A DNA stretch of 64,000 bases. Origin: Candidatus Peregrinibacteria bacterium. Its GTDB lineage: Bacteria > Patescibacteriota > Gracilibacteria > Peribacterales > Peribacteraceae. The position numbers and the translations under genes are program-made. The stretch lies in assembly GCA_030649955.1 (NCBI GenBank), contig JAUSFD010000005.1, positions 159,264 to 223,263 of the forward strand, given 5' to 3'. How positions within the stretch are numbered: the stretch's first letter is position 1; each line of letters starts with the position of its first letter. The notes under the pieces are model-generated. The model did no database searches and was not told where the DNA came from. It saw only the letters and a program-made list of their open reading frames with translations. Below, one piece after another: positions 22,754 through 30,699 of the stretch.

Positions 22754-23929
22754 TTACATTATTTTCAACCTCCTCATATTTACCAGCACTATAAGGCTTA
22801 GGCTGCCATAGAGCATGGCTGAAAAGAGCAAAGCTGTTTGCAGAGAATAAGCGTCAGCAACGACACCAATTAATGGTCCAAGGACACAATAGATTAATTT
22901 CTGCGCCAAGTTCTTCACGGAGAGTACTGTCGCGCGAATATCAGAACCTACCATAGAGTTCACATAGTGTTGCAAAATAGGTATATGCATACCACGCACA
23001 AAATAGAAGCCAAGCAGCGCGGGAAGAACAACAAGGGAAGGAGCAAGGCCTAAAATGAGGTACGTAATGCAGCCAATGATGGGAAAAGAAATCAGCGCAC
23101 GTTTCTTCCCCATCCACTTTTCATATTTATCTGCATTGTGTGAGAACAAGGCCATAATAAATAGCTGTGCCGCCCACAGAACACCGAACCAAGCCAAGGG
23201 TATTCCGATAAGCTGATAGTACGGTTGAGTAAGCCACACCATTGTATGAGTAAGTGTTCCCATTATTGCTCCGTAGAATATCAACCATTTAATTTCTTTA
23301 TGGCCATGAAGTGCGTATTTCGTAATACGCAGTACATCCTTCCACGGATGCTCTGCTGCACTCATGATGCGCTTGGGTTCGGTCAGTAACAGGGCAAGGG
23401 GGATTGTTAGACCATAGGTTATTGCCTGAGCGATGAGCGGAGTGCGCAGGCTAACGATAGCTAAAAAACCACCAATGAAACTTGCCGTGGCCTCGCTTAT
23501 TCCCATAAAACCGTTGCCGTGTGATTCATAGCGCAAATACTCTTTCTCATTGCCCTCAGCAGCAAAGCTGTCATATGCCAATGCAGAATCTGCACCTGAA
23601 ATAAACGTATAACCAATGCCTAGTACGAACTCTGCTAGCAGCAATGGGTAGAAGCCGTAGGACATGCTGTATAAAACAAAGCCCAACGTTGATAGGAGTG
23701 CCCCAAGAACAATGCTTGTCTTTCTCCCTGCAACATCAGCAAAGTACCCACTCGGAACCTCCAATAAAACGATAGTGATAGCAAACAGCGATTGCAGAAT
23801 ATAGATCTGTGTCTGACTCAAACCATTCTCCTGATAGAAAGGTACGATGATCGGAACAAACAGCGCAAAGTTTCGTATTACGCGGAAGAATTGGAGCAAT
23901 GTGATATTGCGCTTCATCAAACTATTCAT
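22754..23929 (-). CDS. MFS transporter
   Basis: It has 391 residues and about 12 hydrophobic helices. The A-like motif between helices 2 and 3 reads GYFADVAGRKTSIVLGAL (G-x-x-x-D-x-x-G-R-K), and the region before helix 8 reads ADKYEKWMGKKRAL. It resembles drug/sugar efflux-type carriers; the substrate is unknown. It is island cargo, on the same strand and close behind the HEPN-like gene (28 bases), so probably the two share a transcript. Confidence 0.9.
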   Translation of the reverse strand: MNSLMKRNITLLQFFRVIRNFALFVPIIVPFYQENGLSQTQIYILQSLFAITIVLLEVPSGYFADVAGRKTSIVLGALLSTLGFVLYSMSYGFYPLLLAEFVLGIGYTFISGADSALAYDSFAAEGNEKEYLRYESHGNGFMGISEATASFIGGFLAIVSLRTPLIAQAITYGLTIPLALLLTEPKRIMSAAEHPWKDVLRITKYALHGHKEIKWLIFYGAIMGTLTHTMVWLTQPYYQLIGIPLAWFGVLWAAQLFIMALFSHNADKYEKWMGKKRALISFPIIGCITYLILGLAPSLVVLPALLGFYFVRGMHIPILQHYVNSMVGSDIRATVLSVKNLAQKLIYCVLGPLIGVVADAYSLQTALLFSAMLYGSLSLIVLVNMRRLKIM

Positions 23930-23997
23930 ATCCCAAATACTACCTAATGGGGCTTTGTTCTCCTACGCCAAAGCCATCCCTCCTCACTAGGGTTCTA

Positions 23998-24129
23998 CTA
24001 AACATGAGCAAGAGTATTGCCGCTCCGCTCCATGCCTTTCTGAACGGCAGGTATCTGTTTGAGGACCTTATACCAGTCAATCATGGCCTCTATGGTAGAG
24101 TTCGTAATAGCACTCTCACGGGCTGCCAT
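23998..24129 (-). pseudogene. short frame, probable gene remnant
   Basis: From ATG at 24129 the frame reads MAARESAITNSTIEAMIDWY and on to a stop (43 codons). Upstream in the same frame the reading continues sensibly for ~20 codons (NASFLWRK) with no start codon. This looks like the 3' remnant of a degraded island gene. No family recognised. Confidence 0.3.
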
Positions 24130-24220
24130 CTTGCGCCAAAGAAAGCTAGCGTTCGGTTTCGGGTGCCTGAACGGCTGCGTTCCATTTCGGGTGCACTTTC
24201 ACCATGCCAACACACCCCCT

Positions 24221-24230
24221 CCAATGTATT
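24221..24230. repeat. CCAATGTATT direct repeat, candidate right attachment site
   Basis: The same ten bases occur at 18882-18891, starting with the CCA of tRNA-Glu. The stretch between (5.3 kb) is the low-GC island; GC-rich genes resume just after this point. A ten-base match can arise by chance. Confidence 0.35.
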
Positions 24231-24249
24231 GCATTTGTATGACATTTGC

Positions 24250-24255
24250 TATACA
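24250..24255 (+). promoter_or_regulatory. -10 box of the toxin-antitoxin pair
   Basis: TATACA with upstream TGC (extended -10), 11 bases before the ATG at 24267; TTGCAT lies 15 bases further upstream. Confidence 0.5.
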
Positions 24256-24266
24256 GTGGATGCACT

Positions 24267-24545
24267 ATGGCAAAGCACCCCACTACCATCCGGCTCGATT
24301 CCGCCCTCTACAAGGAGGTTCTCCGCGAGGCTCGGAAAACTGGATTGAGCTTCAGTGGGGTGGTTCAACTTCTCCTCCACGCCTTCGCTGAAGGCACGAT
24401 TCACATCGGGGTGAGTCAACACACAGAAGCCTATGTGAGAACCCTCGAGAAGGAATCCGCTGCACTGAGTCGTCTCTATAAGGCAGGCAAGGTGAAGGGG
24501 TATACTAATTCAAAAGAGCTTTTTCGTGATATCCTCGGAGAGTGA
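24267..24545 (+). CDS. RelB-like ribbon-helix-helix antitoxin
   Basis: It has 92 residues from MAKHPTTIRLDSALYKEV, the start that fits a short DNA-binding beta strand followed by two helices (ribbon-helix-helix). The C-terminal half (VRTLEKESAALSRLYKAGKV) is a helical toxin-neutralising tail. It should bind and inhibit the toxin encoded next, and repress its own promoter. Earlier in-frame start codons add MLYSGCT, which does not fit the fold. Its stop codon is immediately followed by the palindromic element that makes up the whole spacer to the toxin gene. Confidence 0.8.
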   Translation: MAKHPTTIRLDSALYKEVLREARKTGLSFSGVVQLLLHAFAEGTIHIGVSQHTEAYVRTLEKESAALSRLYKAGKVKGYTNSKELFRDILGE

Positions 24546-24671
24546 TACGGCTTCGCAATTGAAACGCCATGTATGTTGCTATGGAGCAGCACTGATATCG
24601 GCGTAGCGCTCCGCCGATATTGCTGATGTACTGCAGCAGTCATTGATGAAGTTTTTATCGCAAAGCCGTAT
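24545..24671. mobile_element. 127-base palindromic repeat element, copy 2, between antitoxin and toxin
   Basis: It starts at the last base of the antitoxin stop and ends in the toxin ATG. It is ~90% identical by eye to the reverse complement of 6546-6671, including the central near-palindrome ATATCGGCGTAGCGC-CCGCCGATAT. Transcribed RNA would form a long hairpin between the two coding regions. Confidence 0.8.
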
Positions 24672-24972
24672 GAAGTATGTGGTCGTACCATCGAAGCGGT
24701 TTCTCAAGAGGGTACAGAAGCATCGAAAGAGCGGGAGAAAACACATTTTGCGGGCAGTAGCGGAAGTCATTGAACTCCTCTCTGTTCACGATGATCGGTC
24801 TCTGTACGTGCTGGGCACCCGATGGAAAGATCATGCGTTACAGGGGGACAAGCACGGTATTCGCGAGCTCCATCTGAGTCAGGATGATCTCCTCCTCTAT
24901 GAGTTCGATGAGCAGCTCAAGATCGTGAAGCTCCTCGACATCGTCAGCCATGAGGAGCTCCGGAAGAGGTAA
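24670..24972 (+). CDS. RelE/YafQ-type mRNA interferase toxin
   Basis: It has 100 residues. The start MKYVVVPSKRFLKRVQKHRK is the usual first strand and basic helix. Core family blocks are DHALQGDKHGIRELHLSQDD (the D-H-x-L-x-G...R-E-x-H pattern, with His/Arg/Asp candidates for RNA cutting) and LLLYEFDEQLKIVKLLDIVSHEELRKR, where S-H-E-x-L is the usual end. It would cleave mRNA on the ribosome. It begins inside the palindromic element; an earlier in-frame ATG at 24643 would put element sequence in the protein and is less likely. Confidence 0.85.
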   Translation: MKYVVVPSKRFLKRVQKHRKSGRKHILRAVAEVIELLSVHDDRSLYVLGTRWKDHALQGDKHGIRELHLSQDDLLLYEFDEQLKIVKLLDIVSHEELRKR

Positions 24973-25364
24973 TGCGGCTATGTCGCGATTGGCAGTATTT
25001 GTGCAGTGCTGACTACCATTTGGTTTGACGTGCTCAACGGAGAAATTGCTAGAATCAGATCATGGCAAAGTGATGATTGCTCTAGAGAGGCCATGACTGG
25101 AAAGCGGATTCTATGGCTTCAATCCGACTTCGCCCCGTGCGCGGGGCTACGCCGGACGAGCGGCCTGGAGAAAGTATACCTGCTTGCGGAGTCGATGGTC
25201 TGATTCCCGGAGCTTGCTCCGGAAAAAGGAGTCCAGAGCTTGCTCTGGGGTTCACACCAGTGATTATGCTGAAATATCTGCTCCTCGAAGAATCATTCTT
25301 CAGAGAAATGTTGCGCGGAGGGGTATTTACTTATGTATATATTATGGTATAGATATAATCAAAC
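24973..25364. other. intergenic region with orphan promoter and small hairpins
   Basis: It contains TTGACG (25025) and TAGAAT (25050) followed six bases later by ATG, but the frame reads only Met-Ala-Lys-stop. Downstream come small hairpins: CCCCGTGCGCGGGG (~25135), CCGGAGCTTGCTCCGG (~25207) and CCAGAGCTTGCTCTGG (~25230). It looks like a decayed gene or a small-RNA locus. The giant gene's own -10 is at the right end. Confidence 0.4.
25354..25359 (+). promoter_or_regulatory. -10 box of the giant gene
   Basis: A perfect TATAAT ends five bases before the ATG at 25365, again the leaderless spacing. Confidence 0.55.
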
Positions 25365-28300
25365 ATGGAAAAGGATTTGCCAGTTCAGCGGCCTGTACAA
25401 GGAGGATTGCCAGAGAGCAATACCCTTCCACAGAGTCCTACTCTGGGAGATGGGAGGGTAGTGGATGCTCTTGTTCACGAGGGACAGAGTTCCATGCGAC
25501 GGAGTATGTCACTGTCCGCGAAGGCGAACGGCCGCGAGCAGAATGCTGAACATTACAACGGTGAGGTGAGTGGGACAGAGGCGAAGGAGAAGCGGATGAC
25601 CACTCTCCGTGAGCTTCTTGTATACGAGGCAAATTACGGGTTCCTCCCTCAGGATCATCCTGCAACACGGTTCGCGAACGCGCGCATGAGAACACTCTTT
25701 CCGGATTTGAGGGAAGGAGAATTTCCCGACATCCGGGTTCTCGCTTCCACAGGTGCACGTGCGAATGCAATGGCATTCTCGAACTGGACGGTGATCATCA
25801 CTCCCGAAATGATCGATTTCTGTGGAGAATGCAGAGAGGCGCTAGATAACGTGATTCTCCATGAGGTCGTTCATCTCCTGATGCGTCATCATGCATTGAT
25901 CGCCTCGGTCCGTGGGCAAAAAATCCTCGCGGCCATTGGCGCTCTGCGTTTTTCTGAGATGGAAGCGAACATGCAGGCTTTCTATCTCGCATCGGAGCCA
26001 GAGCGGGATACGAATCCTCTTGGCGCTGTTTGGCTTGCCGAAAAATTTTCGAGAATGCCTGAGCATGAACGTTCTTGGGATCTGGCGCATGGGGACATGA
26101 ACAAGGAGATCATTCAGTACAACATTGCTCTGCGATTTTTGGAATTATTCGTGGAGCAACCACTCAGGCCCATTCCCAACAATGTCAGAGAGTCTGTGAA
26201 GAATTTGCCCAAGGGCCAGAGAGTCAAACAACTCCTGAGTCGCCCACCGTCACAACCCTATGAATGGGAGCAGTGGATTCATGACATACGAGGGCTCCTT
26301 CAACAGCCGACTCCATCCTTTCTCAAAATAGCATTCCCCATGAGTTTGCGGAGGTATGTGCGATACGAAAGCATCGGAGTGAAAGAACGACGTACTTCCA
26401 GTACCGGACAGCTGATGCCGAACACAGAGGCGATTCTCAATCAGACCAGTGGAATTCTCCGAGGCATGGAGCGTCAATGGGAAGTCCTGGAGCAGGGACA
26501 GTGCTCTGCACTCCCACAGACGGAGAGGACTGTGGCCCAGGGGATGCGCATGGAAATGGGCTTGCAAGCTCCCATTCTCTCGAAAAATCGTTCTACTCCT
26601 GCGCGTCAGATCTGCAAGGGCCGCATTGCCGGTGCGTATGCCGAGTACGAGGAGGAGCAGACAGTGGAGGACAACACTCTGCTCCATTTGCCCGCAGCCA
26701 TCCGTGCAATCGATTTCGCATTTCCACAATCGCAATTGTTCACGGTCATCGTCGCAGTCGCTCATCGGTGTCTGGGGGAGAACATGGTGTTTACGCGTGA
26801 GGAGGATGGTCCGTCCTCCTTCTGTGCGTACCTCGATCAATCCGCCCGGGCGCTCGTCGCAGCACAGGAGGCAGAAGAACGGTTGGGAATGAGCGTTACA
26901 GAAGCTATGGATGAGGACGAGGAAAAAGAACGAGAACCGCAGGAGGCTCGGGAACGTGCATGGGCCGATGTCGTGTTCGGTGGTGCGGTGATTCTCCAGA
27001 CCGAGGAAGGAGCAATCCCCGCAGAGTATGCAGCAGAGGCAGAACGCATAGGTTCGCAGTACCACCTTCGCAACGTTGGACTGCAAGTCCATGGTCTGAG
27101 GAAGCACCAGGAGTCACTCGTTGAACTCGTCAAAGACCGTCCTGGAGCGAAACACCATGCAGATGCGTTCAAGGCGTACGCGGAACAACACTGGATGCAG
27201 CTCCATCACCACTGCATCCGCGTACTGGAACGCCTGGGTGCACGCGAGGAATTCCTATCGAGTGCTGCTGGTCCTCATCAGGGTGATGATGCCTCCATAG
27301 CAACACGACCAACGCGGCTGCTCTCCGATAGCGATCCGGAGACACGGAAATTCCTCCAGGAGATAGCCTCTCTGATGCGTTCCCTTCCTGCGCAAATGGT
27401 CGTTGCAGGAGAGGAGGCACCCCCCCCATTTTGTCGCTATTCTGACCTTACGAAAAGCGGTGTTCTCGATCATCTCACGGACTGTCTCCACTCCCGAGAT
27501 ATCCTCGCCTCGGAGGATTGCTGTAGGACGCTCCTGCGCTTTGCACAGGCCATATGCTCCGATACTCAGGAGTACGGAGATGCGCTCCACAGAATATTTG
27601 TTGACGCTGATCTTGAAAAGGCAACGCTATCTCTCGATCAGTGGAATAGCCTGTCCGAAGCCGCTGTAGACTTTTCCGATGCATCATCGCTCTACGGAGC
27701 TGCAGTCGGATTCGATCTCTCGAGATGGCAGTTCGAGAAGGTGGAGAGGGCCCAGCGCCTGGCCCTCTATCTCCTCTCGCGCGAGGCGAAGAGTATTGGC
27801 GATCCGGAGATGATATTTCCATTGCTTCGCTCCTATTTGCAGCACTGGAAATTGCCTCGACTTCATCCAGGCGAAGGAGGTGCATTGCCTTTCATGGATG
27901 CGCAAGATGCTATAGCAGAGAGGGCTCTCACTTGTGTCGATATGCTCCGTGTGAGCAATGATCCCCACGAGGCGCGCAAACTCCTCGATGCGAGCTTCTT
28001 CATCAGCAATCCGACGATCGCGAAGCCACTGCAGGAGTACGCGACGCGTCGTCTCATGCAGGGCGCTGATTTCCCACAATCACTCGCTCTCCTCACTCGC
28101 GAGTACAGCCTGCAGGGGATGATTGGGGGTCTGGAGCCCGTCGAGGAATTGGTCGAGCGCAAAGCGCAAACACCAGCGCATTTCGAGGAATTGCATGCAT
28201 GTATGAAGGATTGGCGGAAGAATATCAGTGATCCCCTACAGTCCCTTGGCGCTTCTGTCGCTCTGGAGTATCTCCTGCAGGAACGCATGGATACGGAGAG

Positions 28301-30566
28301 GAAAACACAGCTCCTCCGCGCTCTCTTGATGACGGGGCAAGATGAGCAGCCGTTGTGTCGAATACTCGCAGATGTATGGTCGAATCTGGCCCACAAGAAG
28401 ATCGAACAGGATCGTGATGCTGCGGAAAAAACCGAGTCCTACCAGCAGCTCGTAGAGTGGGGGACGACACCGCCCCCGTACGCTGGGACAATGGTGGAGC
28501 AGCGCTGGGTCCCTGGTCTTACTGCAGAGTACATGCGACAGTCGCTCTACCGTCTGAGCCCCATTGCTCTGCAGGCGCTCCTCATTGAACTCCTCGCGGG
28601 AAATGACGGCATGCTGCACACACCGAATGGTCGTGCCTCGCTCATCTCCATGCTCGAGGAAGAGTACCTGGATGTTGCTGCAGATCCCACACTCGGTGGC
28701 ATCATCCACGATGCACTGGGGGCAGCAGTAGAAGTGGCATCTCCGCATGATCTTGCCATTGTGCTCAGTCAACTCCTGTGCGACCGCATCCTGGCATTGC
28801 CAGGACGAAAAACGAAGAGATGGGCAGAGGAGGCGGCCCGCTTGCGTGAGAGCGCAGAGAAGGAATTTGACAATAAAAGTATGAAGATAGAGCTCGAGGA
28901 TTTTCCCCATGACCTCCTACGTTCGAGGATAGAGGCTGAGTACGGTCGCTTTGCGGAGACATTTGACAGTACTACACCGGAGTCAGAAGATGCCGTCTCA
29001 CACTACGTTGATGATCACCTCGGTGAATGGTTGCGGGATCAGCATTTTGAATCTCACGATGCAGAGATTGCCGCACTCAAGAATCCGCAAAAGAAGGCCG
29101 AGGCGATCGCAATGCTGATGGAGCCCGATAGTCTCATAAAATACGTATTCGGTCCTTTCGGGAGTCCTCGCGATCTCGTGTACCCGATTTTTCTCGAATT
29201 CGATCGAGCTCACATCGAGTGCGGCTTGAGCGGGGACCTCTCCGATCAACCCCAGAGAGAAGATTCCGCGGCGGAGAAGGCATTGGCAGTACTCCGTGCA
29301 TCGAACGGCAATGGAAAACTGGAGAAGGTCGCACCTCTCGAATTCCTCCGGCGCTTCGTTCCGTTACTCCTCACACCAGGAGTGCGTCTGTGCCAGCTCT
29401 TGCTCCAGAGTGTGGACATTCCCGAGGAGTATAAACCCGTGCTGTACGAGATTTTCGATCGCTTGAAGGGCCAGTCGAAGGCTGCGGCGTGGGATTCTAT
29501 GGGCAAAACTGCAGCTACATTCCGCGGTAGCCTGGGCAAGATTGGGGACCGCGAAGGCGGAGGATCCATGTACACCGTGTACGGTGCGGATCGCGCAGAG
29601 AACGGAGGAGAATCTATCGAACCGCATCCCGTTCCCGATTTCGCGGTGCGCGTTCGCAATCCGAACGTGCAGCATCACACGAACAAGTCTCTCGCCGTCA
29701 TCGAGAAGACACTCCAGGCACTTGCGGAGAAGGACCCGACGTACCGCAAAGTCCTCCCGCTCATCCACATCATTCGTCAGTGGATTGCAGGAGAACTGGA
29801 TGACCCAGCGTACGAATCCGAGGATCAGGCTTTCCGTGCGCAATGGGATGGTTGGCAGCCCACGGACCGAGGGTTCACGGCTCGGATAGAGATTCCACCG
29901 ATAGAGAAGACCGGTACAGGGGCAGTGCGCGTGGATGCATTCGTCCCAGGGAGAAACCTCACGGAAGCGAATGATCTCCCTCTGGAGAAGCGACGCGAGT
30001 ACGCCGCCCTGGCCGTGCAGTTCTTCGAGCATGTCCTCGGCGCCCCCACCTCTGTCACCCGTACGCTCTCCGACATTTCCCCTGGGAATTTCCGCATCAC
30101 GACTGGGGGAAACCTCGCCCTGCTCGATCGTGGTTTCAAGCAGCCCTTCAGCATCGCAGAGCGGATGGCCATCGTCCCGGTCCTCACCGCATCGACGAAC
30201 GCAGAGCGCGCCAGACTCTTCGTCGATTGGCTCAGCGGAGTGGTGGAACAGGATCACCGCCCGCAAGATTTCGATGCCTCAGTGATCGCGCAGCGCATCG
30301 AAGCAGCGCTCCCTGCAGAGTCCGCAGATCTGGGGGAGTTTCTCGTTCCCGCGATGATCGCGGCGTTCGATGCAGGCCTGGTCCCCCCTCTCAAGTACTG
30401 GTTACTCTTCAAGAATATCAGTGCACTCCGTCACATTGTCGTCGACTGGGCTCACATGGAATCGTTGGATGCAGCGCGGAAGTTCGTGCCCAAAGATTCT
30501 AGAATTGGCCTTGTGCCAGAAAAACTCCAGGACCACTACCCACCTACTCATACCAAGTTGCAATAA
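25365..30566 (+). CDS. 1733-residue protein: metallopeptidase-like N-terminus, helical middle, ABC1/UbiB-kinase-like C-terminus
   Basis: No family recognised as a whole. Residues ~75-215 look like an M48-type zincin: NVILHEVVHLLMRHH (H166, E167, H170) and a downstream Glu in FSEMEANMQAFYLA as likely third ligand. Residues ~220-1370 are helical with many hydrophobic heptads, possibly a solenoid scaffold. Residues ~1395-1660 match an ABC1/UbiB atypical kinase: GGGSMYTVYGA (like the ASIGQVY loop), FAVRVRNPNV (like VAVKVQRP, with Arg1429 where Lys is expected), LSDISPGNFRI (catalytic-loop D1570 and N1575), and LALLDRGF (metal Asp1588, like DFG). There are no membrane helices or signal peptide, so it is likely cytosolic. 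A leaderless promoter precedes it and it is monocistronic. Both end-domain calls are by eye. Confidence 0.75.
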   Translation: MEKDLPVQRPVQGGLPESNTLPQSPTLGDGRVVDALVHEGQSSMRRSMSLSAKANGREQNAEHYNGEVSGTEAKEKRMTTLRELLVYEANYGFLPQDHPATRFANARMRTLFPDLREGEFPDIRVLASTGARANAMAFSNWTVIITPEMIDFCGECREALDNVILHEVVHLLMRHHALIASVRGQKILAAIGALRFSEMEANMQAFYLASEPERDTNPLGAVWLAEKFSRMPEHERSWDLAHGDMNKEIIQYNIALRFLELFVEQPLRPIPNNVRESVKNLPKGQRVKQLLSRPPSQPYEWEQWIHDIRGLLQQPTPSFLKIAFPMSLRRYVRYESIGVKERRTSSTGQLMPNTEAILNQTSGILRGMERQWEVLEQGQCSALPQTERTVAQGMRMEMGLQAPILSKNRSTPARQICKGRIAGAYAEYEEEQTVEDNTLLHLPAAIRAIDFAFPQSQLFTVIVAVAHRCLGENMVFTREEDGPSSFCAYLDQSARALVAAQEAEERLGMSVTEAMDEDEEKEREPQEARERAWADVVFGGAVILQTEEGAIPAEYAAEAERIGSQYHLRNVGLQVHGLRKHQESLVELVKDRPGAKHHADAFKAYAEQHWMQLHHHCIRVLERLGAREEFLSSAAGPHQGDDASIATRPTRLLSDSDPETRKFLQEIASLMRSLPAQMVVAGEEAPPPFCRYSDLTKSGVLDHLTDCLHSRDILASEDCCRTLLRFAQAICSDTQEYGDALHRIFVDADLEKATLSLDQWNSLSEAAVDFSDASSLYGAAVGFDLSRWQFEKVERAQRLALYLLSREAKSIGDPEMIFPLLRSYLQHWKLPRLHPGEGGALPFMDAQDAIAERALTCVDMLRVSNDPHEARKLLDASFFISNPTIAKPLQEYATRRLMQGADFPQSLALLTREYSLQGMIGGLEPVEELVERKAQTPAHFEELHACMKDWRKNISDPLQSLGASVALEYLLQERMDTERKTQLLRALLMTGQDEQPLCRILADVWSNLAHKKIEQDRDAAEKTESYQQLVEWGTTPPPYAGTMVEQRWVPGLTAEYMRQSLYRLSPIALQALLIELLAGNDGMLHTPNGRASLISMLEEEYLDVAADPTLGGIIHDALGAAVEVASPHDLAIVLSQLLCDRILALPGRKTKRWAEEAARLRESAEKEFDNKSMKIELEDFPHDLLRSRIEAEYGRFAETFDSTTPESEDAVSHYVDDHLGEWLRDQHFESHDAEIAALKNPQKKAEAIAMLMEPDSLIKYVFGPFGSPRDLVYPIFLEFDRAHIECGLSGDLSDQPQREDSAAEKALAVLRASNGNGKLEKVAPLEFLRRFVPLLLTPGVRLCQLLLQSVDIPEEYKPVLYEIFDRLKGQSKAAAWDSMGKTAATFRGSLGKIGDREGGGSMYTVYGADRAENGGESIEPHPVPDFAVRVRNPNVQHHTNKSLAVIEKTLQALAEKDPTYRKVLPLIHIIRQWIAGELDDPAYESEDQAFRAQWDGWQPTDRGFTARIEIPPIEKTGTGAVRVDAFVPGRNLTEANDLPLEKRREYAALAVQFFEHVLGAPTSVTRTLSDISPGNFRITTGGNLALLDRGFKQPFSIAERMAIVPVLTASTNAERARLFVDWLSGVVEQDHRPQDFDASVIAQRIEAALPAESADLGEFLVPAMIAAFDAGLVPPLKYWLLFKNISALRHIVVDWAHMESLDAARKFVPKDSRIGLVPEKLQDHYPPTHTKLQ

Positions 30567-30699
30567 AAACGCGACTATTCCGAGAACCACATGCTCTCTC
30601 CTCTCGTACCCCATAGCGTTTGCGCAAGCCAACAACCGCTTCCATCAAGCTGCAGTCGATTAATAGCGTTTTAAACGCGAAGGGGTATCACCTACAAAC
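30567..30699. other. convergent gap before proS
   Basis: The only structure seen is a short palindrome GCGTTTTAAACGC (~30665-30677) between two converging genes. It is too weak to call a terminator. Confidence 0.3.

Noticed and set aside
30665..30677. GCGTTTTAAACGC as a terminator
   Set aside because: The stem is short and AT-rich at its centre with no U-run on either side.
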